Positions 18,060-26,737 of a DNA stretch of 64,000 bases are shown here, in pieces. The notes beneath the pieces were generated by a model. It searched no databases and was not told the origin of the DNA. It saw only the letters and a program-made list of their open reading frames with translations. This stretch comes from Methanolobus bombayensis (lineage in GTDB: Archaea > Halobacteriota > Methanosarcinia > Methanosarcinales > Methanosarcinaceae). The translations under genes and the position numbers were made by a program. Numbering within the stretch: position 1 is the first letter of the stretch; every line of letters starts with the position of its first letter. The stretch lies in assembly GCF_017873415.1 (NCBI RefSeq), contig NZ_JAGGKD010000008.1:31558-95557 (forward strand). The letters are read 5' to 3'.

Positions 18060-18500
18060 ATGAGTGTGGAAATAAATAAGATAGTTCTGGCTACCGATGG
18101 TTCTGAAAATGTAAAGAATGCAATAGATTGGAGTATAGAGATAGCAAAAACCAATGATGCAGAAATTATTGCTCTTTATGTGCTACCGAATCCGGGTGTC
18201 ACACTTGCAATGCGCGGGGAAAACTGGGTAAAGGGACTCCATGAGCATCTTAAAGAAGAAGGTAAGGATGCTATTCAATATGTTGTTGATACCGGTGAAA
18301 ATGAAGGAGTTAAGGTAGACAGAATGATTATAGAGGACAAAAATCCAGCAGATGCGATTGTGGATTTTGCCAAAGATAACAATGCAGATCTGATAGTGAT
18401 GGGAACACAGGGAAGAACAGGGCTCAGCCACATCCTTCTTGGAAGTGTTGCAGAGAATGTTGTGCGCCACGCAAAGAGGCAGGTACTTGTTGTTCCTTGA
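18060..18500 (+). CDS. Universal stress protein (UspA family, ATP-binding type)
   Basis: 146 residues from the ATG at 18060, which follows GGGGAAAT; an in-frame ATG at 18042 is less well placed. The single Usp domain opens NKIVLATDGSENVKNAI and carries the nucleotide-binding signature GTQGRTGLSHILLGSVAENV near the C-terminus. Such proteins form dimers in the cytoplasm and are linked to stress and energy state; the precise role is unknown. It stands alone between azlD and the long AT-rich region before the GOGAT-like gene. Confidence 0.9.
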   Translation: MSVEINKIVLATDGSENVKNAIDWSIEIAKTNDAEIIALYVLPNPGVTLAMRGENWVKGLHEHLKEEGKDAIQYVVDTGENEGVKVDRMIIEDKNPADAIVDFAKDNNADLIVMGTQGRTGLSHILLGSVAENVVRHAKRQVLVVP

Positions 18501-18855
18501 AGATATGGAGAACTGGAATTAACAGGCATGCATAATTTGATTTTTAGCAAAAACCACTTTCATTCCATCTTTTTATTCTTTTTTATCGCTATTGACATGA
18601 TTTCATCATATTTTTAATTATTAATTGATTAATTCTATTCTTTATTAAATATCTAAATATCCTTAAGTATGAAAAATAGGCACAAGGTTGCTTTATAGGG
18701 GTATAACATATCAAAATTCAGGGATAGACAATAAGTTTTATATATAAGCATAAGCCAACCGTTAGCCTACTATTACTTTCCGCATGGTTAGTACAGGTAG
18801 GAGCTAGGAAGACCTATCTGTAAAATAATAGTATTAATAGAGGAAGTGACTAAAA
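18501..18855 (+). promoter_or_regulatory. Promoter and structured leader of the GOGAT-like gene
   Basis: The first about 200 bases are AT-rich and show no gene. A strong TATA box (TTTTATATATAAG, 18736-18748) predicts a start near 18770 and a leader of about 85 nt. In the leader TACTATT (near 18768) can pair with AATAGTA (near 18830), enclosing an inner stem ACAGGTAG/CTATCTGT (about 18794-18822) with one G-U pair. Such nested pairing is unusual for an archaeal leader. No known riboswitch motif was recognised. Confidence 0.5.
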
Positions 18856-20448
18856 ATGGGTAACCTTAGGCAACCAAACTCAAATGACGCTACTCAGACC
18901 TTTAATAGGTCAAAGAGCGTGGTACCGATGTCAGGAATCTGTACACGTTGCGTGGACGGATGTCGTGGAAATTGTGAAATATTCAAGTCTACATTCAGAG
19001 GACGAGAAGTACTTTATCCCGGACCTTTCGGAGAGGTCACAGCCGGTGCAGACAAAGACTATCCTATCGACTATTCACATCTGAATATTCAGGGATATGC
19101 CGTTGGAGCCGTCGGAATGCCGGATGATATGGTACCTGGTCCTGAAACTGCAAGATTCCCGAATGTAAGCACTGAAACAGAATACGGCTGGGACAAGAAA
19201 GTAAAGATGAGAGTACCTATCTTTACAGGAGCACTTGGCTCTACAGATATTGCAAGAAAGAACTGGGAGCACTTCGCAATTGGTGCAGCCATCTCAGGTG
19301 TCACCATTGTCTGTGGTGAGAATGTTTGTGGTGTGGATCCTGAACTTAAAAGAGGTAGTGACGGACTTGTAACAGAATCCCCGGAAATGGACCGCAGGAT
19401 TGAGCTTTACAGGAAATTCTATGATGGTTATGGTGAAATGCTGGTTCAGATGAACGTAGAAGACACTAACCTTGGTGTTGCGGAATATCTCTCCAGTAAG
19501 CATGAAATGGATACCATCGAGCTCAAATGGGGACAGGGTGCAAAATGTATTGGTGGAGAGATCAAGGTAAGAGACCTTGACCGCGCTATCGAACTTAAGA
19601 AAAGAGGATACATTGTAACTCCTGATCCGGAACTTGCATCTGTGCAGGAAGCCTTCAAGGTTGGAGCCATAAGAGAATTCGAGAGACACTCAAGGCTTGG
19701 TTTTGTTACAGAGGAAGGGTTCCATGCAGAGTGTGACAGGCTCAGAGATCTCGGATTTAAGCGTATAACCTTAAAGACCGGTGCTTATTCCATGGCCGAA
19801 ACTGCAATGGCACTCAAATACAGTTCAGATGCAAAAATAGACCTGCTCACATATGACGGTGCACCAGGTGGTACTGGAATGAGCCCATGGCCAATGATGG
19901 AAGAATGGGGTACACCGACATTCTATCTACAGTCATTGGTATATGAATTTGCAGAAAAATTGAACTCCAAGGGCAAGAGAGTACCTGACCTTGCAATGGC
20001 TGGTGGATTCTCAACAGAGGACGGCATCTACAAGGTACTTGCAATGGGTGCACCTTACTTTAAGGCAGTATGCATGGGTCGTGGCCTTATGATTCCCGGA
20101 ATGGTTGGTAAGAATATCGGAAAATGGCTTGAGGAAGAAAACCTACCAAAGACTGTTTCCGAATTTGGCCACAGGAAGGAAGAGATATTTGTTCACTATG
20201 AGGAACTTGAAGAGCGCTATGGAAGCGACATTGACGAGATTCCACTGGGAGCCATCGGTATTTATTCCTACGCTCAAAAGACAAAGGTCGGACTTCAGCA
20301 GTTGATGGCTGGTTCCAGAAGGTTCAACACTTCCACGCTCGCACGTAAGGACCTTATGGCACTTACAGAAGAGGCAGCAAAGGTTTCAGGCATCGATTAT
20401 GTAATGGATGCATACAGGGACATTGCAGAAGAGATACTTGACGGATAA
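18856..20448 (+). CDS. FMN-binding glutamate synthase-like protein (GOGAT central/FMN domain)
   Basis: 530 residues. The N-terminal 60 residues carry a cysteine group CTRCVDGCRGNCEIFKS. The remainder is the TIM-barrel FMN domain of glutamate synthase, with DGAPGGTGMSPWPMMEEWG and the late barrel segment LAMAGGFSTEDG...GAPYFKAVCMGRG. Unlike bacterial GltB it has no glutaminase domain. Family members of this archaeal type may be part of a split glutamate synthase or use another amine substrate. It is monocistronic here, with its own strong promoter and terminator. The true substrate is not known from the sequence. Confidence 0.85.
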   Translation: MGNLRQPNSNDATQTFNRSKSVVPMSGICTRCVDGCRGNCEIFKSTFRGREVLYPGPFGEVTAGADKDYPIDYSHLNIQGYAVGAVGMPDDMVPGPETARFPNVSTETEYGWDKKVKMRVPIFTGALGSTDIARKNWEHFAIGAAISGVTIVCGENVCGVDPELKRGSDGLVTESPEMDRRIELYRKFYDGYGEMLVQMNVEDTNLGVAEYLSSKHEMDTIELKWGQGAKCIGGEIKVRDLDRAIELKKRGYIVTPDPELASVQEAFKVGAIREFERHSRLGFVTEEGFHAECDRLRDLGFKRITLKTGAYSMAETAMALKYSSDAKIDLLTYDGAPGGTGMSPWPMMEEWGTPTFYLQSLVYEFAEKLNSKGKRVPDLAMAGGFSTEDGIYKVLAMGAPYFKAVCMGRGLMIPGMVGKNIGKWLEEENLPKTVSEFGHRKEEIFVHYEELEERYGSDIDEIPLGAIGIYSYAQKTKVGLQQLMAGSRRFNTSTLARKDLMALTEEAAKVSGIDYVMDAYRDIAEEILDG

Positions 20449-20451
20449 ACA

Positions 20452-20485
20452 AAGTAAGCGTAATGCTTACTTTTATTTTTTTATT
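20452..20485 (+). terminator. Terminator of the GOGAT-like gene
   Basis: The stem AAGTAAGC/GCTTACTT with loop GTAAT (20452-20472) is followed by a T-rich run. It lies four bases beyond the stop codon. Confidence 0.75.
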
Positions 20486-20515
20486 TAAGTTCTGTTTTTT
20501 TTAAAAAGAAGTTGA

Positions 20516-20722
20516 TCAGTCTTCAACTTCCAGGGCCTGAATTATATCGTGCACAGTAAGTTCTCCCCGTGCAACCCTGAGTACCATTGGATATATGAAA
20601 GAACAATCATCAATTGCATTCCAGCGCTTTTCACCTACAGTCCTGATTACCTCATCCATTACTTTTCCACACTCATTACAATATTTTGTATCACTTTCAA
20701 TACCACAAACAATACAGTTCAT
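20516..20722 (-). CDS. Small zinc-ribbon protein
   Basis: 68 residues. The N-terminus has two CxxC knuckles (CIVCGIESDTKYCNECG), a compact zinc ribbon, followed by an acidic helical region (IQALEVED end). No membrane segment or enzyme motif is visible. It is convergent with the GOGAT-like gene and has its own upstream AT-rich region. Function is unknown. Confidence 0.65.
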   Translation of the reverse strand: MNCIVCGIESDTKYCNECGKVMDEVIRTVGEKRWNAIDDCSFIYPMVLRVARGELTVHDIIQALEVED

Positions 20723-20969
20723 AAATTTACCTCCACATTTACATTATTCATAGACTCCTATCTAAGTGAATCTATGGTTATTTTAAATGTGTGTGCTGAT
20801 AGTATATAGGTTTTGAGCATCTTATTTTCATTTGATTTATATTACTAAATTTATGGAATAAATCTCAAAATAGCGTTATATTAATATCAGAAACTCTCAT
20901 TATTCAGCGGCATAAAAGATAAATTAAAATCAATCTAAAATAGATGTTAAATTTACCTGAGGTAAAAAC

Positions 20970-22112
20970 GTGTCTGATAATCTTTTTGATATTAATGTAG
21001 GAAATTTCAGTTTTAGAAATCCAATTGCGCTTGCACCCATGGGGGGAATTACAAACAGTACTTTTGCAAACGAAAGGGCAAATGATGCCGGACTTGTGAT
21101 CCTTGGAGGATACAATCTGGATTCCGCAACCCAGAAAGCTGCGGCGGAAATGGTCACCCGTGGCAGGAAGGAGTTTGAAACCCATGAACCCTTCAAAATT
21201 ATAGAAAATGAGATCAAGGCTGTTAATAAAGGACCTGTTATTGGTATTAATGTAAGAAGTTCAAAGATCGCCCCTCTTATTAAAACAGCAGAGCTTGTAA
21301 AAAATGCAGGAGCAATCCTTGAACTCGATGCCCATTGCAGACAGCAGGAAATAACTGACGTAGGCGCAGGACAGGCATTACTAAGTGATCTGCCAAAACT
21401 CAGCGAATGGATCTCCAGGATCAAGGAAACAGGTGTGGTACTTTCTGTAAAAGTACGTGCAAATGTTGTGGATGACATCGAGCTTGTTCAGGTCATTGAA
21501 GCTGCTGGTGCGGATATCCTTCATCTTGATGCAATGAAAGAAGGTTCGGGAGCAGATCTCAAACTAATAAAAGAGGTGCGTGACTCAACCAGAATGTTCC
21601 TTATTTGCAATAATTCTGTTACGGATGTGGAAACTGCAAAGAACATGTTCTCAAGAGGAGCAGAAATGGTTTCTGTAGCACGTGCTGTTATGGATGAACC
21701 GGAAATAATAAGCCAGCTTGTCAACAGGATATCAATGCAGCAGGAAGATATGGGCTGGTACAACGCACCAAAGCATGTTTGCAGAGGAGAAGGTGACCTC
21801 AGAGGACTTGCATTCTGCTGCCTGCCTGTAAAACCATGTCCTGTTCATAACGTGATAGGCAAACTTGGTTACTCTGCGCAGGAATTTGCAGATATAAAGA
21901 ACGAGTTTGCAAAGGGCACAATGCTTGAATATGGTGACAGTACATGTTTTGGAAGCCTTGTCTGGTGTTGTAAGATATCAAAACCATGCTTCCTGAGAGA
22001 TGGTGTCCTGGAGACCCTTGGTCTTTCGGATTCAGAATACATGCGTCTTAAAAAGGAACTTGCAGACTACATAATTGACCAGGCCAAAAAACCTGTAAAT
22101 GCTAAAGCATGA
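20970..22112 (+). CDS. Methanogenesis marker protein 9 (Dus-like TIM barrel)
   Basis: 380 residues starting at GTG, with GAGGT just upstream. Residues 1-245 form a TIM barrel like that of dihydrouridine synthase/dihydroorotate dehydrogenase (NPIALAPMGGITNSTFA; VARAVMDEPEII). The C-terminal about 110 residues contain a cysteine-rich segment (CRGEGDLRGLAFCCLPVKPC, then CFGSLVWCCKISKPC) that marks the methanogen-specific family and could bind an iron-sulfur cluster. Its role in methanogenesis is not established. The CitG-like, DUF447 and DmrX-like genes follow in the same direction. Confidence 0.88.
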   Translation: MSDNLFDINVGNFSFRNPIALAPMGGITNSTFANERANDAGLVILGGYNLDSATQKAAAEMVTRGRKEFETHEPFKIIENEIKAVNKGPVIGINVRSSKIAPLIKTAELVKNAGAILELDAHCRQQEITDVGAGQALLSDLPKLSEWISRIKETGVVLSVKVRANVVDDIELVQVIEAAGADILHLDAMKEGSGADLKLIKEVRDSTRMFLICNNSVTDVETAKNMFSRGAEMVSVARAVMDEPEIISQLVNRISMQQEDMGWYNAPKHVCRGEGDLRGLAFCCLPVKPCPVHNVIGKLGYSAQEFADIKNEFAKGTMLEYGDSTCFGSLVWCCKISKPCFLRDGVLETLGLSDSEYMRLKKELADYIIDQAKKPVNAKA

Positions 22113-22158
22113 CCGGGAAAAGTAATATCCTATCTTCACTAAAACTAAAAAGATACAG

Positions 22159-23115
22159 ATGATCGATTCACTATACAATGTTGACCGGGGTAATTATCCT
22201 CTCCCGGCACACATTGCAAGATGTGCACAGCTTGCAATGTGCCTTGAAGTTTCCTCTTCTCCTAAACCGGGGAATATTGACAGGTACAGTGATTACCATG
22301 ACACACGCTATGAGCATTTTCTTGCATCTGCAAGTGCTGTCTATCCTGTTATTGAAGAAGCTGTTTCCTGTGAAAATGGTGTGGGGCGACTTATCTATAA
22401 TGCAGTTAGTGAAAGTGTACGCTGGCAGAAAGGCGGCAACACTCATTTTGGAGCCTTCCTGTTATTGGTACCATTTGCAATGGCTGCTGGTGAGATATTT
22501 CAGGAAGATGAGACTTTTACAATCCAGCAGCTCATAGAATCTGCTTACAGGATTGTCAAGAATACTACAACTGAGGATTCCGTGAACTTTTACAGTTGTT
22601 TTGACGCAGCAGGTGTCAAGGTCAATTCAGTTGATGAGTTCGATCTCAAGAGTAGTGCTGCTATTGATGAGCTCCATGAAAAGGATATGAGCCTTTACAA
22701 GCTCATGGATATTGCCAGAGGTTATGACATAATAGCCAATGAATGGGTAACCGGTTTTAAAAGATGTGCCCTTTGTGCAGAACTGATAATCGATGGTATG
22801 AATGGTCTGGAGGCTCCGAAACTGAATGCTGACATCAATAATGTTACTGTTTATGCATTTATGAAGATTCTTTCTGATAATGAAGACACTTTCATAAGTA
22901 CCAAGTATGATACTGATACGGCTGCTTATGTATCAGGTAAAGCCAGAGGGATAATTGAGGAAATGTATAAGTCTGGTGAGGATTTTAATAGTATATTACC
23001 TTTGATCAATAAACTGGACCAGGAACTCCTTGAAAAGAAGATAAATCCGGGTTCAACAGCAGACATAACCATTGCAGGCCTGTTTATTTCATTGCTTGCC
23101 GGAGTCCGATTTTAA
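22159..23115 (+). CDS. Triphosphoribosyl-dephospho-CoA synthase-like protein (CitG/MdcB family)
   Basis: 318 residues, all-helical, with the family motif LEVSSSPKPGNIDR near residue 35 and WQKGGNTHFGAFLLLVP later. Bacterial CitG and MdcB transfer a ribosyl group from ATP to dephospho-CoA. Methanogens lack the acyl carrier proteins that use that product, so a different phosphoribosyl transfer is likely. Homologues occur with tetrahydromethanopterin genes in methylotrophic bacteria. Its stop overlaps the ATG of the DUF447 gene by one base, and a DmrX-like gene follows, which supports a methanopterin link. Confidence 0.82.
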   Translation: MIDSLYNVDRGNYPLPAHIARCAQLAMCLEVSSSPKPGNIDRYSDYHDTRYEHFLASASAVYPVIEEAVSCENGVGRLIYNAVSESVRWQKGGNTHFGAFLLLVPFAMAAGEIFQEDETFTIQQLIESAYRIVKNTTTEDSVNFYSCFDAAGVKVNSVDEFDLKSSAAIDELHEKDMSLYKLMDIARGYDIIANEWVTGFKRCALCAELIIDGMNGLEAPKLNADINNVTVYAFMKILSDNEDTFISTKYDTDTAAYVSGKARGIIEEMYKSGEDFNSILPLINKLDQELLEKKINPGSTADITIAGLFISLLAGVRF

Positions 23116-23702
23116 TGAAAATGAAATTAGATCTTGAGGATTACGGGATATATGAAGGCATTTCTGAAACCATTGTTACAACTAGCAGGGGCTGGTCTAT
23201 AAATGCTGCACCTATGGGGATAATTCGCCGTAAGGACAAGCTATTTTTGCGCCTGTTCAAGGGTTCTACAACCTATGATAATGTGTTGTCTGAAAAAATC
23301 CTTGTTGCAAATACCACATGGAATGCAATCACATTTGTAAATTCTACTTTTTCTGATCTTAATGATTCCGAATTCGAATCCGAAAACTGCAACGGAAGGA
23401 CTATTGTTTCCCTCAAAGAAGCCCAAAGCTGGGTGGCTTTTGAATGCACCAATACAAAACTTACTTCGGATGCTCTTGTTGCTGAACTTATACCAATCAG
23501 GACCCATGTCAACAAATGTCTTATCAGGGCACCAAATCGTGGTTTTTTAGGTGTAATTGAAGCATGCATCCACGGAACCAGATATCAATTAACAGGAGAT
23601 GAAAAATACCTCAAGCTCATCAAGGCCTACGGGGACATCGTTGACAAGTGTGGCGGTGAAACTGAAAAGGAAGCTATGAAGCTGCTTTATGGTTATCTTT
23701 GA
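23115..23702 (+). CDS. DUF447 family protein (flavin-binding split-barrel type)
   Basis: 195 residues. The N-terminal half reads IYEGISETIVTTSRGWSINAAPMGI, typical of the DUF447 split beta-barrel, which is related to FMN-binding flavoreductases. The C-terminal third is helical (NRGFLGVIEACIHGTRYQL). The start overlaps the preceding stop (TAATG), so it is coupled to the CitG-like gene. Family members occur with tetrahydromethanopterin synthesis or use genes in both archaea and methylotrophic bacteria; no reaction is known to me. Confidence 0.82.
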   Translation: MKMKLDLEDYGIYEGISETIVTTSRGWSINAAPMGIIRRKDKLFLRLFKGSTTYDNVLSEKILVANTTWNAITFVNSTFSDLNDSEFESENCNGRTIVSLKEAQSWVAFECTNTKLTSDALVAELIPIRTHVNKCLIRAPNRGFLGVIEACIHGTRYQLTGDEKYLKLIKAYGDIVDKCGGETEKEAMKLLYGYL

Positions 23703-23748
23703 CCATTCAATGCAAAGAATATAATAAGAAAACGACTATTTTCTCCCT

Positions 23749-24453
23749 ATGACAAAAACGATAGCATGGGGAATTACAGGTGCCGGACATTTCCTGTCTT
23801 CCAGTTTCAGCATATTCGGGCAGATAAAAAGTGAACATGATATCAGAGTGAACTCTTTCCTTTCCAGTGCTGCCGAAGAAGTTGTCAGGATGTATGGACT
23901 CGAGAAGGAACTGGAAAACATATCCTGCGGTGAATACCTTGAAGAGATATTTCTTGAAACACAACAGGGAAAGAGCTGGCCAAAAACAGGACGTTTTCTG
24001 CTTGACAAATATGATGCTCTTGTTGTCACACCTGCCACATCCAATACTGTTTCAAAGATAGCATACGGCACAGCCGATACTCTGGTGAGCAACGCTGTTG
24101 CCCAGGCAGTAAAAGGAAGTGTGCCGGTATATGTGGTTCCTGTTGATATTGCAGGTGTAGTTGTATCTGAACTTCCCTATGGTATTGCCAGGGAAAAATG
24201 TCAGAAATGTGACCCATGTCCTCCAAGGGATAATTGCCCTAATGAGGCAATAACTGATCAGATAGATCTTCTCAAATGTAGCGGTTGCGGTATATGCAAG
24301 GAACTCTGCAATTTCAATGCGATAAAAGGTGGTCCAGTGGAGCTGAAAGTAAGGGATATTGACTCCAGGAATGTAGAGCTTGTCAGAGAGCTTGAAGGCA
24401 TCACCATACTGGAAAAACCGGAAGATATACCTTTAATTCTGGATGAAATATAA
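23749..24453 (+). CDS. dmrX: DmrX-like dihydromethanopterin reductase (flavoprotein with ferredoxin domain)
   Basis: 234 residues. Residues 1-150 are a flavoprotein (Dfp/UbiX-like) fold: IAWGITGAGHFLSSSFSIF and VVTPATSNTVSKIAYG. The C-terminal part has two [4Fe-4S] motifs, CQKCDPCPPRDNCP and CSGCGICKELC. This FMN plus iron-sulfur layout is that of DmrX of Methanosarcina mazei, which performs the last step of tetrahydromethanopterin (tetrahydrosarcinapterin) synthesis with a ferredoxin-like donor. The related archaeal flavoprotein family AfpA is the alternative. It lies 46 bases after the DUF447 gene in what looks like a pterin-cofactor cluster. Confidence 0.8.
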   Translation: MTKTIAWGITGAGHFLSSSFSIFGQIKSEHDIRVNSFLSSAAEEVVRMYGLEKELENISCGEYLEEIFLETQQGKSWPKTGRFLLDKYDALVVTPATSNTVSKIAYGTADTLVSNAVAQAVKGSVPVYVVPVDIAGVVVSELPYGIAREKCQKCDPCPPRDNCPNEAITDQIDLLKCSGCGICKELCNFNAIKGGPVELKVRDIDSRNVELVRELEGITILEKPEDIPLILDEI

Positions 24454-24497
24454 ATCCCGTGTCATCAGATTTAACTGGTTTACGTTTTATCGGTTTA

Positions 24498-24530
24498 AAG
24501 CAAAAAGCCACTGGTTTTAATCAGTGGTAG
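24498..24530 (-). terminator. Terminator of the PHP phosphoesterase gene
   Basis: The perfect stem CCACTG/CAGTGG with an 8-base loop (24508-24527) is followed on the minus strand by CTTTTTG. It lies 10 bases past the stop of the minus-strand PHP gene and may also stop transcripts arriving from the dmrX side. Confidence 0.6.
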
Positions 24531-24537
24531 CTCACAA

Positions 24538-25209
24538 TTATCTCATTCCAAAACGTCTGCTAAGTTTATTGATATGTCCTATGAACATTTGTTTTACTAC
24601 AAATGAAACCGGTGTTTTTTCACCACCAGGACTTGTCTTTCCTTCCCTGATGGCATCAAGTACGTCTTCTGCCTTTGTGGCATCGGTGTCTATCTCAGTA
24701 TAAGACCGCCCAACCATTTCCGCTTCGTGTGCGTCGCTTCCTCCTGCCATAGGATATCCATGTTCCTGTGCAGCTTTTCTGGCTTTGTTATTAGGACCGT
24801 CGGTCACACATCTTGAGTTTAACACCTCTATCGCATCAGCATCAAGTCCTTCAATATAACCTATTCCATGGGATGTCAGTTTGAATGGATGAGGAATGAT
24901 AACAACTGCCCCCTGCTGACGTGCAATCTTTATTGTTTCTTCAGGGCTTAATCCCGGTTCTATGGGTTTGCGAATACCAAGTGCAAGGATGTGTCCTTTC
25001 GAGGAACTCACTTCCACACCAGGTATAACTATGATTTTCGAGCCAAGTTCCTGTGCTCTTTTAACACATTCGAATCCACCTTCTATGCGGTCATGGTCAC
25101 ATATTGCAAATCCATCCAGTCCGTTAGCTTCAGCATGTTTAATAATATCATCCAGACTGGCGTTGCTGTCTTTTGAATAACAGGAATGAACGTGAAGATC
25201 GAACTTCAT
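24538..25209 (-). CDS. PHP-domain metal-dependent phosphoesterase
   Basis: 223 residues. The N-terminal FDLHVHSCYSKDS and the following ICDHDRIEG and VVIIPHPF blocks are the PHP metal-binding motifs, and GGSDAHEAEMVG near the C-terminus completes the site. These enzymes hydrolyse phosphoesters such as nucleotide or oligonucleotide phosphates using two or three metal ions; the substrate here is unknown. A promoter (TTTTAAAATATC near 25233-25246) and ribosome site (AAGGTAC) lie directly upstream. This separates it from the small RNA candidate further up. Confidence 0.85.
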   Translation of the reverse strand: MKFDLHVHSCYSKDSNASLDDIIKHAEANGLDGFAICDHDRIEGGFECVKRAQELGSKIIVIPGVEVSSSKGHILALGIRKPIEPGLSPEETIKIARQQGAVVIIPHPFKLTSHGIGYIEGLDADAIEVLNSRCVTDGPNNKARKAAQEHGYPMAGGSDAHEAEMVGRSYTEIDTDATKAEDVLDAIREGKTSPGGEKTPVSFVVKQMFIGHINKLSRRFGMR

Positions 25210-25289
25210 AGATGTACCTTGGTTTTCAGAGTTTATAAAGATATTTTAAAATCACTTTTCTAATATTGTATTGAGAACCAACCAGAAAT

Positions 25290-25387
25290 CAGCTAAAAAA
25301 CAGAATGTTATGCGAACGGGATAAAAATGGTGGTTGGGTGGTTGGATAGGATTGGTGGTACATTAGAGTGTTTACCCGTTCGCATAC
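25290..25387 (-). ncRNA. Candidate small RNA with closed terminal stem and C-rich loop
   Basis: On the minus strand a strong TATA box (TTATATATATAT, about 25418-25407) predicts transcription starting near 25386. Exactly there begins ATGCGAACGGG (25385-25375), which pairs perfectly with CCCGTTCGCAT (25320-25310), closing a 76-nt hairpin. The 54-nt loop has no stable internal pairing and repeats ACC, CCACC and CCAACC units. A TTTTTT run (25299-25294) follows as a terminator. No open frame of note exists. The loop could pair with G-rich ribosome sites. Alternative: the plus strand is used, giving a G-rich loop. Confidence 0.55.
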
Positions 25388-25403
25388 ATACTAACTACCT
25401 TAT

Positions 25404-25420
25404 CGCATATATATATAACG
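25404..25420 (-). promoter_or_regulatory. TATA promoter of the candidate small RNA
   Basis: CGTTATATATATATGCG on the minus strand is the clearest TATA box in this intergenic region. Its centre is about 26-28 bases before the first base of the RNA's closing stem, the normal archaeal spacing. Confidence 0.55.
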
Positions 25421-25462
25421 CTGTGAATAAAATAATTTATTTTATACGGCTGTATATACATG

Positions 25463-26713
25463 TCATGATAGTCCATTTGCTAGAGATATGGCTTTATTTA
25501 TAACTTTATCCCTTGCTTCAAAATCAATTGAAATAGTATTTGTGTAGTTTATGCTGTGTACAAGCCCTTCGTCGTATATCCAGGCTACTAGTGCCATACC
25601 TTCTTCTGATTGTGGTATTGAAAGTTTTATTCGTTTCCACTCCGGCAGAAGGCTTTGAATCTGTTCTTTCAATTTTTCAAATCCGAAACCGGTTTTTGCA
25701 GATACAGTAACAGAATGTGGAGCAAGATATGCAAGAGTCGCCATTTTTTCCTGCAATTCATCATCTGTTATCAGGTCGATCTTGTTGAACACCGTTACAA
25801 TGGCAACTTCCTGTAACTGGTCCCACATCGTTTCGTGGCAAACGAGTAACTTTTTACGTATAAGTTCCATCTGCTCTGAAGAATCAACAACAAGGAGGAC
25901 GACGTCTGCAAGGAATATCTCATCAAGAGTTGACTTGAAAGCATCCACCATCCAGTGCGGAAGATCTTCTATAAATCCTACAGTATCTGTCACAAGAATG
26001 TCTCGTCCTTTCACTTTGAGTGATCTGGTTGTAGGTAGCAATGTTGTAAAAAGCATATCTTTTGATTCTACGTTCTCATCTACAAGTGCATTGAAAAGAG
26101 TGCTTTTTCCTGCATTGGTATAACCTGCGAGTGCTGCCAGCGAGAAGCCTCTTGAATGACGGTGTGCTCTCAGGGATTCATTATCCTTTTGTATGGTCTC
26201 AAGCTCGTTTTTGATTCGAGCCATCCTGTTCTTAATATCCTGGGCGTAGGAATCCTCATAACCACCAAGTCCCATAAAACCGGGTCTTTCATCTTTTTTC
26301 AGGATAGATACAACAGCTCTGGCACGGGGCAGTTCGTATTCCAGTCTTGCCAGCTCTACCTGTAGTTTGGAACGGTGAGTTGTTGCCCTTGTTGCAAATA
26401 TCTCAAGGATAAGTTGGAACTTGTCAATGGTCTCACAGCGGCATGTTTCTGAGATATTGTATATCTGCATTGTGCTGAGTGGGTTGTGAAATATAATCTT
26501 ATCAGGCTTCAGGTCAGTGACTATCTGTGAAAGTTCTTCCACTTTTCCTCTTCCAAGGTGATATTTGCGGTCTGGATGTCGCATCTGGGTCATTTCGGCA
26601 ATGATATTATAACCTGCAGCTCCGGCAAGTTCCCTGAGCTCATTCATCTGAAGCTCATTTCTGTCATCATCTGATCTTGGATCGTTCCTTTTAACTAAAA
26701 TTGCACGCATCAT
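25463..26713 (-). CDS. hflX: GTPase HflX
   Basis: 416 residues. The N-terminal HflX domain (MRHPDRKYHLGRGKVEEL) leads to the glycine-rich segment SKLQVELARLEYELPRA and a GTPase domain with GYTNAGKSTLFNAL (P-loop), DTVGFIEDLP (G3) and NKID (G4). A short C-terminal domain follows (LVAWIYDEGLVHSINY). HflX binds the large ribosomal subunit and can split or rescue stalled ribosomes in bacteria; archaeal HflX binds the 50S subunit. It starts 25 bases after the DUF2209 gene on the minus strand, so the two are probably co-transcribed. Confidence 0.95.
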   Translation of the reverse strand: MMRAILVKRNDPRSDDDRNELQMNELRELAGAAGYNIIAEMTQMRHPDRKYHLGRGKVEELSQIVTDLKPDKIIFHNPLSTMQIYNISETCRCETIDKFQLILEIFATRATTHRSKLQVELARLEYELPRARAVVSILKKDERPGFMGLGGYEDSYAQDIKNRMARIKNELETIQKDNESLRAHRHSRGFSLAALAGYTNAGKSTLFNALVDENVESKDMLFTTLLPTTRSLKVKGRDILVTDTVGFIEDLPHWMVDAFKSTLDEIFLADVVLLVVDSSEQMELIRKKLLVCHETMWDQLQEVAIVTVFNKIDLITDDELQEKMATLAYLAPHSVTVSAKTGFGFEKLKEQIQSLLPEWKRIKLSIPQSEEGMALVAWIYDEGLVHSINYTNTISIDFEARDKVINKAISLANGLS

Positions 26714-26737
26714 GTGAATTCCTTGCTTTCCGGGCTT

